From Prorocentrum cordatum (Eukaryota > Sar > Dinophyceae > Prorocentrales > Prorocentraceae): 64,000 bases of DNA. The DNA is taken from the NCBI GenBank assembly GCA_963575745.1, contig CAUYUJ010014358.1, positions 153,819-217,818 of the forward strand. Reading direction: 5' to 3'. Below are positions 24,001-31,148 of this stretch, in pieces. A program made the translations under genes and the position numbers. Position 1 is the stretch's first letter. Every line of letters starts with the position of its first letter. The notes beneath the pieces are model-generated. The model was not told where the DNA came from, did no database searches, and was given only the letters and a program-made list of their open reading frames with translations.

Positions 24001-27000
24001 CGGCGGAGCTGGGGCGTGCCGCGCCTGCCCAGCGGCGCGCATTAGCAGTGCGACGCGCCCTGCGGCCCGGCGTCGTGGCGGCCCCCCCCTCAGGGGCGGG
24101 GAGCGCCGCCGTCGAAGCCCGCCGCTGCTTCTTGGCGCGCCTGTTGCGCGCGGCGCCCGTGCGCGAGGCGGAGTGCGGCGCGTGACCACCGCGATTGGGC
24201 TGGTCCTCGACAGCCTCGTCCCGCGGGCCCAGGCGGGCGCGGACCGCGCGCCCCTCACGACGGCTGAAGCTGGACGCTGGGTCGTCGGCAGGCCTCGCCA
24301 AGGCGCGCGGGTCCTCAGCTTCCACCTCGGCCAGGGAGCGCCCAGTGGACGACGCGGGGGCGTCCCCAGCACGAGCGGCACGATCCGCGTTGGCGAGGCC
24401 CGTCGAGACCTCAGCGTTGCGCAGGACGGCGCGCAGAGTTTTGCGCCAATCCCGATCCAGCTGGACGGGAGCCGTACGCGGCAAGCCCGCGGCCTCACGA
24501 CTGGCGGCCTCGCGCAAGCGTCGGAAGTAGGCGCGATCGGCCATCCCTTCCGCGAGCTCGGCACGAGCGACGGCACGCTCGCCTTCGCCGCGTGCCGGAG
24601 CCTGCACCGTGCGCCTGGTGGCGTCGGCACGCGCGGTGCGGAGTGCGTCGAGCTCCACGCGGCCGCGCGACACGGCGGAGGCGAGGATGGCATCAGACTC
24701 AGCCGCCCGCGTCGCGAGGGCAGACGAAACCCTGCTTGGGAGAGGCGCACCCGAGGCGGGGAGGGCAGCCCGAGGGGCCAGCTCGGCACTCGCCAGGGCG
24801 ACCCGCGAAGAGACCGCTTCTTCGAGCGCCTGAAGGGCCATGGCCGACCCAGGAGCCAGCTTGCCCTTGCGGGCGCCCTTCCCTGCCGCTTTTGCCTGGG
24901 CGTAGGCGCGAGCGGCAGGACCGTCACCGCCCGTGCTAGGACCAGCGGGCGGCGCGGCGGCCTGCGAGAGGGCCTGGAGCAACACTGACTTGGCGTCACA
25001 GAGCTGCTTCCACTTGAGCGCGCGGGCTGCTCGCTCATCGGCCCCCAAATGCGCAGGAGTCCTGTCTGGATGGTAGACTAGGGACTGGCGCCTGAAGGCG
25101 GCTTCGATGGTGCTGCGCGAGGCCCCGTCCACGACGCCAAGCAGTTGGCGAGAGGCGCTCACCCTGGCCGCTCGCTGGAAGATGCGGGGGGTAGCAGCCG
25201 TGGCCCCCTTTGGCGCTTCCCGCGAGCCGACGCGCGACGAGCCCCCCCCGATCGCAGGCGGAGGGGCCGCCGCGGCCTTGGAGCGGAGGGCCAGAGGCGG
25301 AGCACGCTTGGCGGCCGGGGGAGCCGAACCAGCGCTGGCGGCGGCAGGGTCGGGGCCGTGCGAGCCGCCCTCCGAGGACGCAGACGCTTTGGGCGTGGCG
25401 TCTGCTGTGGATGTGAGACGCCGATCGTTGTCAGCGAAGAGCGCGTTGCGAGGCCCGCGACGCTCTCCGCTGGCGAGAGCAGCTTCGCTGCTGCTCTCGG
25501 CGGCGCCCGAGGGGTCGAGGGCTTCGCCCTGGGCGCCGTCGCCGGCGGCGTCGGCGGCCATCCCCGCACCCACCGAGAGGGGGGGGGCGGCCGCCCAACG
25601 GTGGCTGAGCAACCCCTCGGGGCCTCGAGCCACAAGCTGCGCAACAAATCGGCCCCAGAGACAAGTAGGGAATGACGAGCGGGAGTCGGCGTACGCGATG
25701 CAATCAAAGCGAGTAAATTCTCCTCTCTCTGCTTCCACTAACCAGGCGGGAGGGTCACGGGACGGGGGCCTCACCGCACGGTTGCGCGTGGGATCGTCGG
25801 CCCTATGCACGTCCGTGGGCACGTACATGCCTCCCATATATAAACCTCCTCCTATCACATAGGGCAAAGTGGTCGAGAGAACATGAGATAGACCAGGAGA
25901 GCTGCTGCGCCCGTGCGCGGTCGCGCCCAAAGCCACTTTTGAATCCAGGAGAACGGGGATCCGAGAGTCAGGGAGGCGAACACAACAGTATTTGCACAGA
26001 CTCTTATACACTGTTGTCTCAAGGATATTAATGTGACGAGGCATGCGAAACTCCCATTTGTACGCGAGCCGAAAGCGCAGCGCCTCTGATAGCTCGGTGA
26101 CCCAACGCGGCGCGACGGGGGGCTCAATAGACGGGAGCCCCAGGTCGTGATGCAGTTGGGTGAGCTCAGGGCCCAAGGGCACGCCGCGGCTGAGTACGGC
26201 GAGGAGGCTCCGATTGTGCAGAATCGTGTGCCACCCCCCGTGCTCCGATCTGCGCCACAGCTCGGCGGAGAGCTGCGGGCTGATAGGAGCGCGGACAACG
26301 CCCCCCCAGCCGAGAGACGCGTCCGTACCGAACACCTCGGGGCAAGGCTGCGCCCGAAGGTCGGTTATAGCCGTAAAGGCTAAAAAGGTGCAGGCCAGAA
26401 GCTCGTCGCGAACATAAGGGGGCAGGTCGTATTCGATGCCGTCCTCGGTCGCCAGGCGCGACAAGAAGTTGTAGACGTGCGTAAAGATGGCGAGCATCGG
26501 GCGGCGATAGAGGAAGACCTGGACCCAGCAGCCCACAAGAGAGGCTAGCAGGGAGCGGGTGGTGATCCCGAGGTAGATTTGGATCAGGGTCAGCCTGCAC
26601 AAGGCCACCGTCCGCACAAGAGGAGCGCAGACGATGCCTATGCGCCCCTCCACCTCGGCGCCCACCACCACCTTGTGCGTTTCGCCGCGCGCGCGCTTGC
26701 CTGGATGCTGTATCAGGCCCACGCGCGGGTAGCCCGCATCACAGGCGGCAAAGACCTCACGATCACGGCGACACGGGTCGTCGGGGCGAGGAGCGGAGCC
26801 ACGCCACGAGAGCTTCTGAAAACCTGTATGGTCATCAATATTCAGCATCTCGACAAACGGGCCCCGCGGGAAGGGCGAGCGGTGGACAACCTGCTCGTGA
26901 GGCCGCAAAGCCCCGAAGCTGTGCAAGACGCCTTCATGCGCAGAGTTGGCAATCTCCACAGCCATGTTGTCGCCCATCGCCAGAGCATTGAGGCAGGGCG

Positions 27001-28591
27001 CGACATCCACACCTTCAAGCTCGGGGCGCCAGGCTCGAAAGGCCTTGAAGCGAGATGATGGCAGACGAACGCGCAGGGCGTTACGTCTGGCGCGCGCGGG
27101 AGGGACGCGGAAAGTGTAGTAAAACTCCCGTAGGTCGTCACAAGAAACTGCCAGCCATTCCCCAGGTGCCAGCCCCAAACGGCACAGCAGGAAACCTTGG
27201 CCAAGGCGCTGGGTGCTGGACGAAATTGAAGCACAGCGGCTGTTCACGACCGTGGGGTTCAGGATCAGCCTGTCGAAATCGCTGTCCTTCGGTACCCTGA
27301 AAGCTCCACAGGCTTCATCCCAGGCGAGGTCCGAAGCAGGAGTCAGGTACAGGGCGCCGCAGGCATCCCACTTCTGGAGTAGGGCCCACAGCTCGGCGCG
27401 GTCCATATGGACGCGCGCTCCCTTCTGGCCAGCAGGCCACTCTGATGCCGGTAGCCGCATCACCTCAGGATCGATGAAAGCTTCGCGGACTCGAGCGTCG
27501 GAGAGGAAGGGAACGGGATCAAACTCTGGCGAATAATCCCACTTGATGCGAGACGCCCTGACTTTCAAATCGAAGGGCTCGGCCTGGGTGGAGTCCCAAG
27601 CCGCCGCAGTCGCCAACGAACCAGGCACAGAAGGAGCGCTGGTCGGGCAGTGCCGCATGGGGGCGGGCACGGAAGAAGAGGAGGTGAAGGAGGCCTCCAA
27701 AGCTGCAACATGGGTGGCCAGGCCATGGAGCGAGACCTCAGTGGAGTCGAACTTGGCGAAGGCTCGACCTAAGTCGCTCTTGCCGCCACGGGCGAGGCGA
27801 ACTGCGATCCGACACAACCGTTCGATACGGGTGCGGACGCCCTCCTGGCAGGGCGAGACCGTGGCGCGGACGCGAGCCTCGGCGGGAGCGAGGCTAGGAT
27901 GACCCAAGGTGAGCCAGTTCAACGCAATAACAGAATACTGCGCGAGCGTCCGCGCCGCGCGCCGCAATCTCCAGCGCCCCCTGCGCCTCGCCGACAAGCC
28001 GTCAGGCGGGGGACCAAGAGGTGGAGCAGGCGGGCACGGCCAAGGATCGCGGGGAGGCGGCCCCAAAAGGTACGGGTCGTCCCCTGTCCATTGCACGCAT
28101 AGATGAGCGGGAGAAAGATCCAAGAGAACATCGAGCACCCATCCCAACCTGGGACAGCGCTGCCGCCCAGTGGGTGATATCAATGTTCGCGCCTGGAAAC
28201 AGGCGCAGCAAGGCAGACAAGTCAGCGACGAATGGCGCGACTTTGGCAAGAGCAGCAGGGGTGCTTGAAGGAGAACAGGCACCAGCAGGGACACCAACCT
28301 CAGGGGCTGCAGGCCCCCTGGAGGGCGCGCTCGACTGAGGCAGGCGTCGGCCAAAATGGCCGAAGGGATCCGAGAAGCGGTTCGGAGCAGAGCGAAGGGC
28401 GTGGTGGCGGAACGTACTCCTCCCTGCGGGGCCGCAACAGCATCGCTGGAAGAGCGCATTCCTACCCTCACGCCCTCGCTGTGCCCAAACGCGCCTAGCA
28501 ACCGCAACAGCGTCGGTGCAGTCTGTGTGCGGCGGCGCACCCCGGCCCCGCGAAGGCCCACCCTTCCAGGAGGCGGGCGCCAAAGGCGCCT
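21068..28591 (-). CDS. ORF2 polyprotein: reverse transcriptase, RNase H, J-domain, RS-rich linker, tyrosine recombinase
   Basis: An open frame of about 2,500 codons, in phase with ORF1 and separated from it only by TGA at 28592-28594. No ATG start is obvious, so read-through or re-initiation is likely. Numbering from a GTG at 28561, the RT has FRVPKDS near 421-427, motif A (SCDDLREFYY) with D475/D476, motif B (LAMGDN) near 527, and motif C (NIDDHTG) with D576/D577. RNase H has TDASLGWGG (D747), LLDSK (D873) and the ADDPTRNR tail near 923 that is typical of DIRS-like elements. A J-domain spans about 1135-1200 with HPD at 1164-1166. RS dipeptides cluster around 1520-1670. The tyrosine recombinase has FLRPGELL (R2300), ACLRGSGATDFY (R2405, with Ala where His is usual) and GRWRQASSAERYLQ (nucleophile Y2437). 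It would copy RNA to DNA and integrate a circular product. TGA stop at 21068-21070. Confidence 0.9.
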   Translation of the reverse strand, partial: RRLWRPPPGRVGLRGAGVRRRTQTAPTLLRLLGAFGHSEGVRVGMRSSSDAVAAPQGGVRSATTPFALLRTASRIPSAILADACLSRARPPGGLQPLRLVSLLVPVLLQAPLLLLPKSRHSSLTCLPCCACFQARTLISPTGRQRCPRLGWVLDVLLDLSPAHLCVQWTGDDPYLLGPPPRDPWPCPPAPPLGPPPDGLSARRRGRWRLRRAARTLAQYSVIALNWLTLGHPSLAPAEARVRATVSPCQEGVRTRIERLCRIAVRLARGGKSDLGRAFAKFDSTEVSLHGLATHVAALEASFTSSSSVPAPMRHCPTSAPSVPGSLATAAAWDSTQAEPFDLKVRASRIKWDYSPEFDPVPFLSDARVREAFIDPEVMRLPASEWPAGQKGARVHMDRAELWALLQKWDACGALYLTPASDLAWDEACGAFRVPKDSDFDRLILNPTVVNSRCASISSSTQRLGQGFLLCRLGLAPGEWLAVSCDDLREFYYTFRVPPARARRNALRVRLPSSRFKAFRAWRPELEGVDVAPCLNALAMGDNMAVEIANSAHEGVLHSFGALRPHEQVVHRSPFPRGPFVEMLNIDDHTGFQKLSWRGSAPRPDDPCRRDREVFAACDAGYPRVGLIQHPGKRARGETHKVVVGAEVEGRIGIVCAPLVRTVALCRLTLIQIYLGITTRSLLASLVGCWVQVFLYRRPMLAIFTHVYNFLSRLATEDGIEYDLPPYVRDELLACTFLAFTAITDLRAQPCPEVFGTDASLGWGGVVRAPISPQLSAELWRRSEHGGWHTILHNRSLLAVLSRGVPLGPELTQLHHDLGLPSIEPPVAPRWVTELSEALRFRLAYKWEFRMPRHINILETTVYKSLCKYCCVRLPDSRIPVLLDSKVALGATAHGRSSSPGLSHVLSTTLPYVIGGGLYMGGMYVPTDVHRADDPTRNRAVRPPSRDPPAWLVEAERGEFTRFDCIAYADSRSSFPTCLWGRFVAQLVARGPEGLLSHRWAAAPPLSVGAGMAADAAGDGAQGEALDPSGAAESSSEAALASGERRGPRNALFADNDRRLTSTADATPKASASSEGGSHGPDPAAASAGSAPPAAKRAPPLALRSKAAAAPPPAIGGGSSRVGSREAPKGATAATPRIFQRAARVSASRQLLGVVDGASRSTIEAAFRRQSLVYHPDRTPAHLGADERAARALKWKQLCDAKSVLLQALSQAAAPPAGPSTGGDGPAARAYAQAKAAGKGARKGKLAPGSAMALQALEEAVSSRVALASAELAPRAALPASGAPLPSRVSSALATRAAESDAILASAVSRGRVELDALRTARADATRRTVQAPARGEGERAVARAELAEGMADRAYFRRLREAASREAAGLPRTAPVQLDRDWRKTLRAVLRNAEVSTGLANADRAARAGDAPASSTGRSLAEVEAEDPRALARPADDPASSFSRREGRAVRARLGPRDEAVEDQPNRGGHAPHSASRTGAARNRRAKKQRRASTAALPAPEGGAATTPGRRARRTANARRWAGAARPSSAAGVGPPPRSRSPARSRTRSPNPYGTDHTSPSGGCSSPPIDGSISPEEPSGPPAGEASEGPHTPDGSPPASARSRSRAEPACEEDSPTELEDVVLSALTDSSVDLERVVAGLNPEVLLRLQAAFPRRAEASPPAAHAAARSRSRGRGTRAGSETPRPVPPPPPPPRHHSGGRAASRSRASAAGQGLSRADARDSSRAPSCQATSPGRREVRSPRVAPKRRPSPATSQRPATPRHGASSGVALAGSSRADSAAQAPPTSVGMRSSSDAVAAPQGGGRAAEEGGSSSGFALGRASEPELHLSGSHSGDAGSAAAAAFAARRTASAAAEQPLPPGAASALAWRLNIGGEKITVVRWGPAWQAAFQSAASWLRSFAPAGAAEPEGKDDLHCLLRALHAYKRLFQTGGAEPIDEASWLHPYVAVVEPEAIPAHADLQAMGAGAIRGIGLGSKIEQRRRAGKLACLFDLLYHVQDSHGAIPAALWGSHSPPSEILDAFAEVVPVPHHSGLTSSAARSELAEAAAAARAEPRPPFDWATLERGDALPAEIEAGARRAYRNMGGSFSSARAMLAEASGFETDGRDALVPPFYASRRRRAATLISSPSPGRPALILWCVCGLCISLGAAAPTAGQGLSRAAPSAPARPPRTPFVRDSHLTSAYLDRRSRSIDAFELWLAEHTGVPPATLYRSGILLARFLATFGVWLHDAGFPHYILVHAILGIQSAHPHWKAFLTEAWDVAKQWKLAEPPKLRPPLPRALLRAMVGLCLAWDWPVMAALLLMGFTMFLRPGELLASRRCDLSLPCDRLEVEGDAFLSILVPKTRRTYPTQHARCSDRGTVKILNQVFGRLASTDPLAPFGASGFRTRWNRLLLALGVPLAKAGQGLNLTPACLRGSGATDFYIATEDVPRVFWRGRWRQASSAERYLQAAAASTVLAALPEHARARILFFATASDRLVASFLQVGPAAWPALLAAARQNLVTSQGP
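23182..23224. repeat. 43-bp direct repeat, copy 1 (within ORF2)
   Basis: Identical to 28417-28459. The spacing of 5,235 bp is a multiple of three, so both copies encode MRSSSDAVAAPQGG in the same ORF2 frame. Confidence 0.85.
28417..28459. repeat. 43-bp direct repeat, copy 2 (start of ORF2)
   Basis: Matches 23182-23224 exactly and, with one mismatch, to about 50 bp. It lies just downstream of the ORF1 stop. Confidence 0.85.
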
Positions 28592-30532
28592 TCAGTCCTT
28601 CTTGGGCACCGCCTTCGGTGCCTTGGAAGCACCCTGGGACTTGAAGGGGGGCTTCGAAACCTTGGGCTGCTTGGGCTGATGAGGTGGATGCTTGGGGAGC
28701 GCGACGGCGCGCTCGGCGTCGAGACGCGCCCGAAATGCTTGCAGCTCCTTCACGTATTCGCCCTGCGCCGACAGCCAGCGAGGATCCACCAGGGGTGAGA
28801 ACGGGGTCTGGGCCTCGCGCTCCGCGTGACGACTGGTCACGCGACACGGGGGAGGCTCCAGCCCCGTGAGGAACCAGGCGGCCTCGAGATAGCCGCGGTC
28901 CCCCGCCAGCTGGTCGATGAACATGCACTGACACGTCAGTAAAGTCTGGACTCTCTCGGGGTTGCCCTCTTCGCAGGCCCGCCACAGCTCGGCGCTGAGG
29001 AAGGCGAAATGCGTCAACAACTCGTGCGTCGTCGGCTGAGCCCCCAAAGGACTGTGCTCCCGAAAATACTGATGCATGGCCATGGGGGTCACGGCGCTGA
29101 CTTCCACGCCCAGGACGCGGGCCAAATTCTCCTTCATCAGTCCTCGCACGTCGGGGCCGTGCTGTATCAGCACTTGCTGCCACTCGCGCCTCCGAGCAAT
29201 GCCCCCCATCTGAGCCGACGCGGGCGCGGGGTCGCCCGAGCTCGTGGGCGGAGATTGAGCTGAGTCGCTCAGGGTCCCCAGAAGCGGATGGACGGTTGGG
29301 CGATGGCCCCGCCCCTGCTGCAAAAGGAGGGACTGGTGCAGGCACTGTGGCATGAGGCTGAAGTCCGTCGGATTGGCCGCATGGGGCGGCTCTGACCCGT
29401 CGGCGCCGCCCGCCTCGGCAAAGCCGTCGGCCGCAGCGGGATGGGCTAGCCCAGGTGGCGGCGGGGGACCCATCGTTCCGAAACCGGACGAAGGGGCCCG
29501 AGGGACAGCAAGAGAGCGCGCCTTTTCCCACGCCGAGACCAGCGCGGAGGTCGGACCCTTGGGACGCGCGGAGACCCGCTGTGGGGCCACGGGCGCGTGG
29601 GACAGGACGGCCTCGATCCCCGCAGGATCCAGCCCGAGGCGCACCGCTTCGTCGCTGAAAAGCTGAGGCACCTCGGGCCGATCGCTCCGGGCAGCCGGCG
29701 CGGGGCCCAGCGGCTCGGGTCGGCCGACCATCGTGGAGGCCGCGTGGGCTGCAAGCAAAGCGCGCATTTCGGCAGCTACTTCGGCACGGGTCATAGGAGC
29801 CCCGTCGTCCAGAGACGCCGCAGGGGCACCAGGAGCGATCGGAGCGGGACCCGCGACCCGTGGCGGCGCGGCGGTGCCCGCGCGCTTCGCGGGCGGGCCG
29901 CGCGGCGCTCCAGCGTCCGCGGGAGATCGCGCACTTGGGGCCGTGCGGTCGGCTTCCCCGTCGGCCGCGAACCCCTCGGGCTCCTCCATCTCGTCGGCAG
30001 AGTGATAGGGAGTAGCCCGATCGGCCCCTGGGAGCGGCTCTTCCCCTGCGGTAGGCGGGGCGCCGTGCAAGCGTGCGTAACCCTCGCGAAGCACCCGAAC
30101 CCCCGAAGGATGTGGCCAATAGACGCGGCCCCGCACCTCGGCGAAGGGAACGATGACTGCGTCCTCGCCGACCTCTAGAGGGTAAAGCGACTCGAGCTCG
30201 AGCTCTGCAACCTCGATATCCACGACGAGGACGGATGCAGTAGTGGCGAGCGGCCGCGAAGCGGCCCCCTGGAGCTGGACGTCCACTAGCTGGAAAGGGC
30301 CTATCATCCCCGCAAAGCCATCCGCCTCGGCAGCCTCGAGCTCCGCCGTAGAGCGAAAGGCGCCAGGCAGGGCCAGAAGGATGCCCCCTTCTCGAGACGC
30401 GAGGGGGATAGCTGCCCAGCTGGTGTCGCCGTCGTCTAGGCGCCATCGTGCGTAGTCGCGAGCCGTGGGAGCCGCGAATGGGTAGAGCTCGGGCCATAGA
30501 GGCCCTCCGCCAACTGGTGGCAGCTCAGCCAT
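28592..30532 (-). CDS. ORF1, gag-like protein of the retrotransposon
   Basis: 646 residues. The start is ATG at 30532-30530, which overlaps the ORF0 stop as TGATG; the TTG one codon upstream is not needed. The N-terminal ~150 residues are mixed and structured-looking (for example QLVDVQLQGAASRPLA). An Ala/Pro-rich linker follows, then a C-terminal helical region at about 440-590 (GIARRREWQQVLIQHG, HFAFLSAELWRACEEGN), then PFSPLVDPRWLSAQGEYVKE and a Lys/Pro-rich basic tail ending KAPKAVPKKD. No CCHC zinc knuckle is seen; the basic tail may bind nucleic acid instead. I infer a particle-forming or RNA-binding role from its position before the RT and its tail, not from a recognised domain. It ends with TGA, and the same frame stays open into ORF2. 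The 831-codon frame overlapping it (28002-30497) is mostly a GC-driven shadow. Confidence 0.8.
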   Translation of the reverse strand: MAELPPVGGGPLWPELYPFAAPTARDYARWRLDDGDTSWAAIPLASREGGILLALPGAFRSTAELEAAEADGFAGMIGPFQLVDVQLQGAASRPLATTASVLVVDIEVAELELESLYPLEVGEDAVIVPFAEVRGRVYWPHPSGVRVLREGYARLHGAPPTAGEEPLPGADRATPYHSADEMEEPEGFAADGEADRTAPSARSPADAGAPRGPPAKRAGTAAPPRVAGPAPIAPGAPAASLDDGAPMTRAEVAAEMRALLAAHAASTMVGRPEPLGPAPAARSDRPEVPQLFSDEAVRLGLDPAGIEAVLSHAPVAPQRVSARPKGPTSALVSAWEKARSLAVPRAPSSGFGTMGPPPPPGLAHPAAADGFAEAGGADGSEPPHAANPTDFSLMPQCLHQSLLLQQGRGHRPTVHPLLGTLSDSAQSPPTSSGDPAPASAQMGGIARRREWQQVLIQHGPDVRGLMKENLARVLGVEVSAVTPMAMHQYFREHSPLGAQPTTHELLTHFAFLSAELWRACEEGNPERVQTLLTCQCMFIDQLAGDRGYLEAAWFLTGLEPPPCRVTSRHAEREAQTPFSPLVDPRWLSAQGEYVKELQAFRARLDAERAVALPKHPPHQPKQPKVSKPPFKSQGASKAPKAVPKKD

Positions 30533-31056
30533 CAATGGGCGCTGTCGTGGGAACTGCCGCCCGAATGCTGGGCGTCTGCCCGCTCGAGCGCTCGAGGCCG
30601 AGGCGGAACCCCGTAAGCCAGCGCTCGCGCCGCACGGCGGTCCTGCTCAGGGGAAGCAGGAACCGCACCGCGCGGCCAGGCGGAGGCCCTGAGCCTCCGC
30701 CACACGTACGGGCCCAGCAGCCCGAAGCAGCAGCCTGCGCAGGCGCTGCACGCGGCCGTCACCCAAAGGAGGGCGACGACCGTGCTGAGCAGCCAGGGAG
30801 AGACCCCGCCGCTCAGATCCACCGCCAGCCCGAGGCAGACGGTGGGGCAGGCGGAACCCGCCGAAGGGAGGGGGCAGTAAGCCCCCTCACCCTCGGACGA
30901 GTCCGCCTGCTGGATGGACCAGGCCGGCGCAGGAGGCCCTTGGTCCTGAAGCACAGAGAGGGGGGCAAACACGAGCCGCTCGTAGAGCGCGGCCCGCAGC
31001 CCCCTGAAGAAGATCTCCCCAGCGCCCCCGAGAGCCGCTTGTGCGACCGCCTGCAT
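30532..31056 (-). CDS. ORF0, small membrane-protein ORF of the retrotransposon
   Basis: 174 residues from ATG at 31056-31054 to TGA at 30534-30532. The stop shares its A with the ORF1 ATG (TGATG), which suggests coupled termination and re-initiation. The N-terminus is amphipathic (AVAQAALGGAGEIFFRGLRA). A strongly hydrophobic, Cys-containing segment (SPWLLSTVVALLWVTAACSA plus following residues, about 93-118) followed by a basic stretch (VWRRLRAS) looks like one transmembrane helix with a positive cytoplasmic flank. The tail is Arg/Ala-rich. No family is recognised. It lies between repeat A1 and the gag-like ORF and fills the 5' part of the element. Reality is inferred from the protein-like composition and the stop/start overlap. 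A chance open frame in GC-rich leader DNA is the alternative. Confidence 0.6.
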   Translation of the reverse strand: MQAVAQAALGGAGEIFFRGLRAALYERLVFAPLSVLQDQGPPAPAWSIQQADSSEGEGAYCPLPSAGSACPTVCLGLAVDLSGGVSPWLLSTVVALLWVTAACSACAGCCFGLLGPYVWRRLRASAWPRGAVPASPEQDRRAARALAYGVPPRPRALERADAQHSGGSSHDSAH

Positions 31057-31092
31057 AAGGCGTCCGCACGCGCGGCCGACGGGGGGGCACTT

Positions 31093-31148
31093 GGGCAGAG
31101 AAGCTGCGGAGACAGCAGGAGCTTGCTCACAGAGAATAGAAGAAGCAT
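31093..31148 (-). repeat. split direct repeat A1 (5' end of the element)
   Basis: 56 bp identical to A2. Its outer end, ...GAAGCAT in plus orientation, is the element boundary. The flank continues CCTCGTCC. ORF0 begins 36 bp inside. Confidence 0.92.

Larger units (their letters stand above)
20653..31148 (-). mobile_element. intact tyrosine-recombinase retrotransposon (DIRS order, Ngaro/PAT-type)
   Basis: A 10.5-kb element read on the minus strand. The order from its 5' end is repeat A1, ORF0 (small membrane protein), ORF1 (gag-like), ORF2 (reverse transcriptase, RNase H, J-domain, RS-rich linker, tyrosine recombinase), then repeats B1, A2 and B2. A1 and A2 are identical over 56 bp, and B1 and B2 over 158 bp. 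This A1-ORFs-B1-A2-B2 arrangement is the split direct repeat structure known for PAT and Ngaro elements, which integrate from a circular intermediate by a tyrosine recombinase rather than a DDE integrase. Perfect repeats and unbroken frames suggest recent insertion. There is no target-site duplication; the two ends share AT, as expected for strand exchange at a short core. Transcription start, promoter and poly(A) signals are not identifiable. Confidence 0.92.

Noticed and set aside
23303-25038. Plus-strand 561-codon and minus-strand 439-codon frames inside ORF2
   Set aside because: Shadows of the GC-rich ORF2 linker; no motifs, while the ORF2 frame carries the J-domain and joins RT to recombinase.
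28348-28372. GGCCAAAATGGCCGAAG as a second DinoSL relict
   Set aside because: Only a 12-bp palindromic core matches; the leader's 5' and 3' parts are absent.
28002-30497. 831-codon minus-strand frame overlapping ORF1
   Set aside because: Mostly Arg/Gly/Ala-rich shadow of ORF1; only its last ~130 codons look protein-like and are reported as a possible frame switch.
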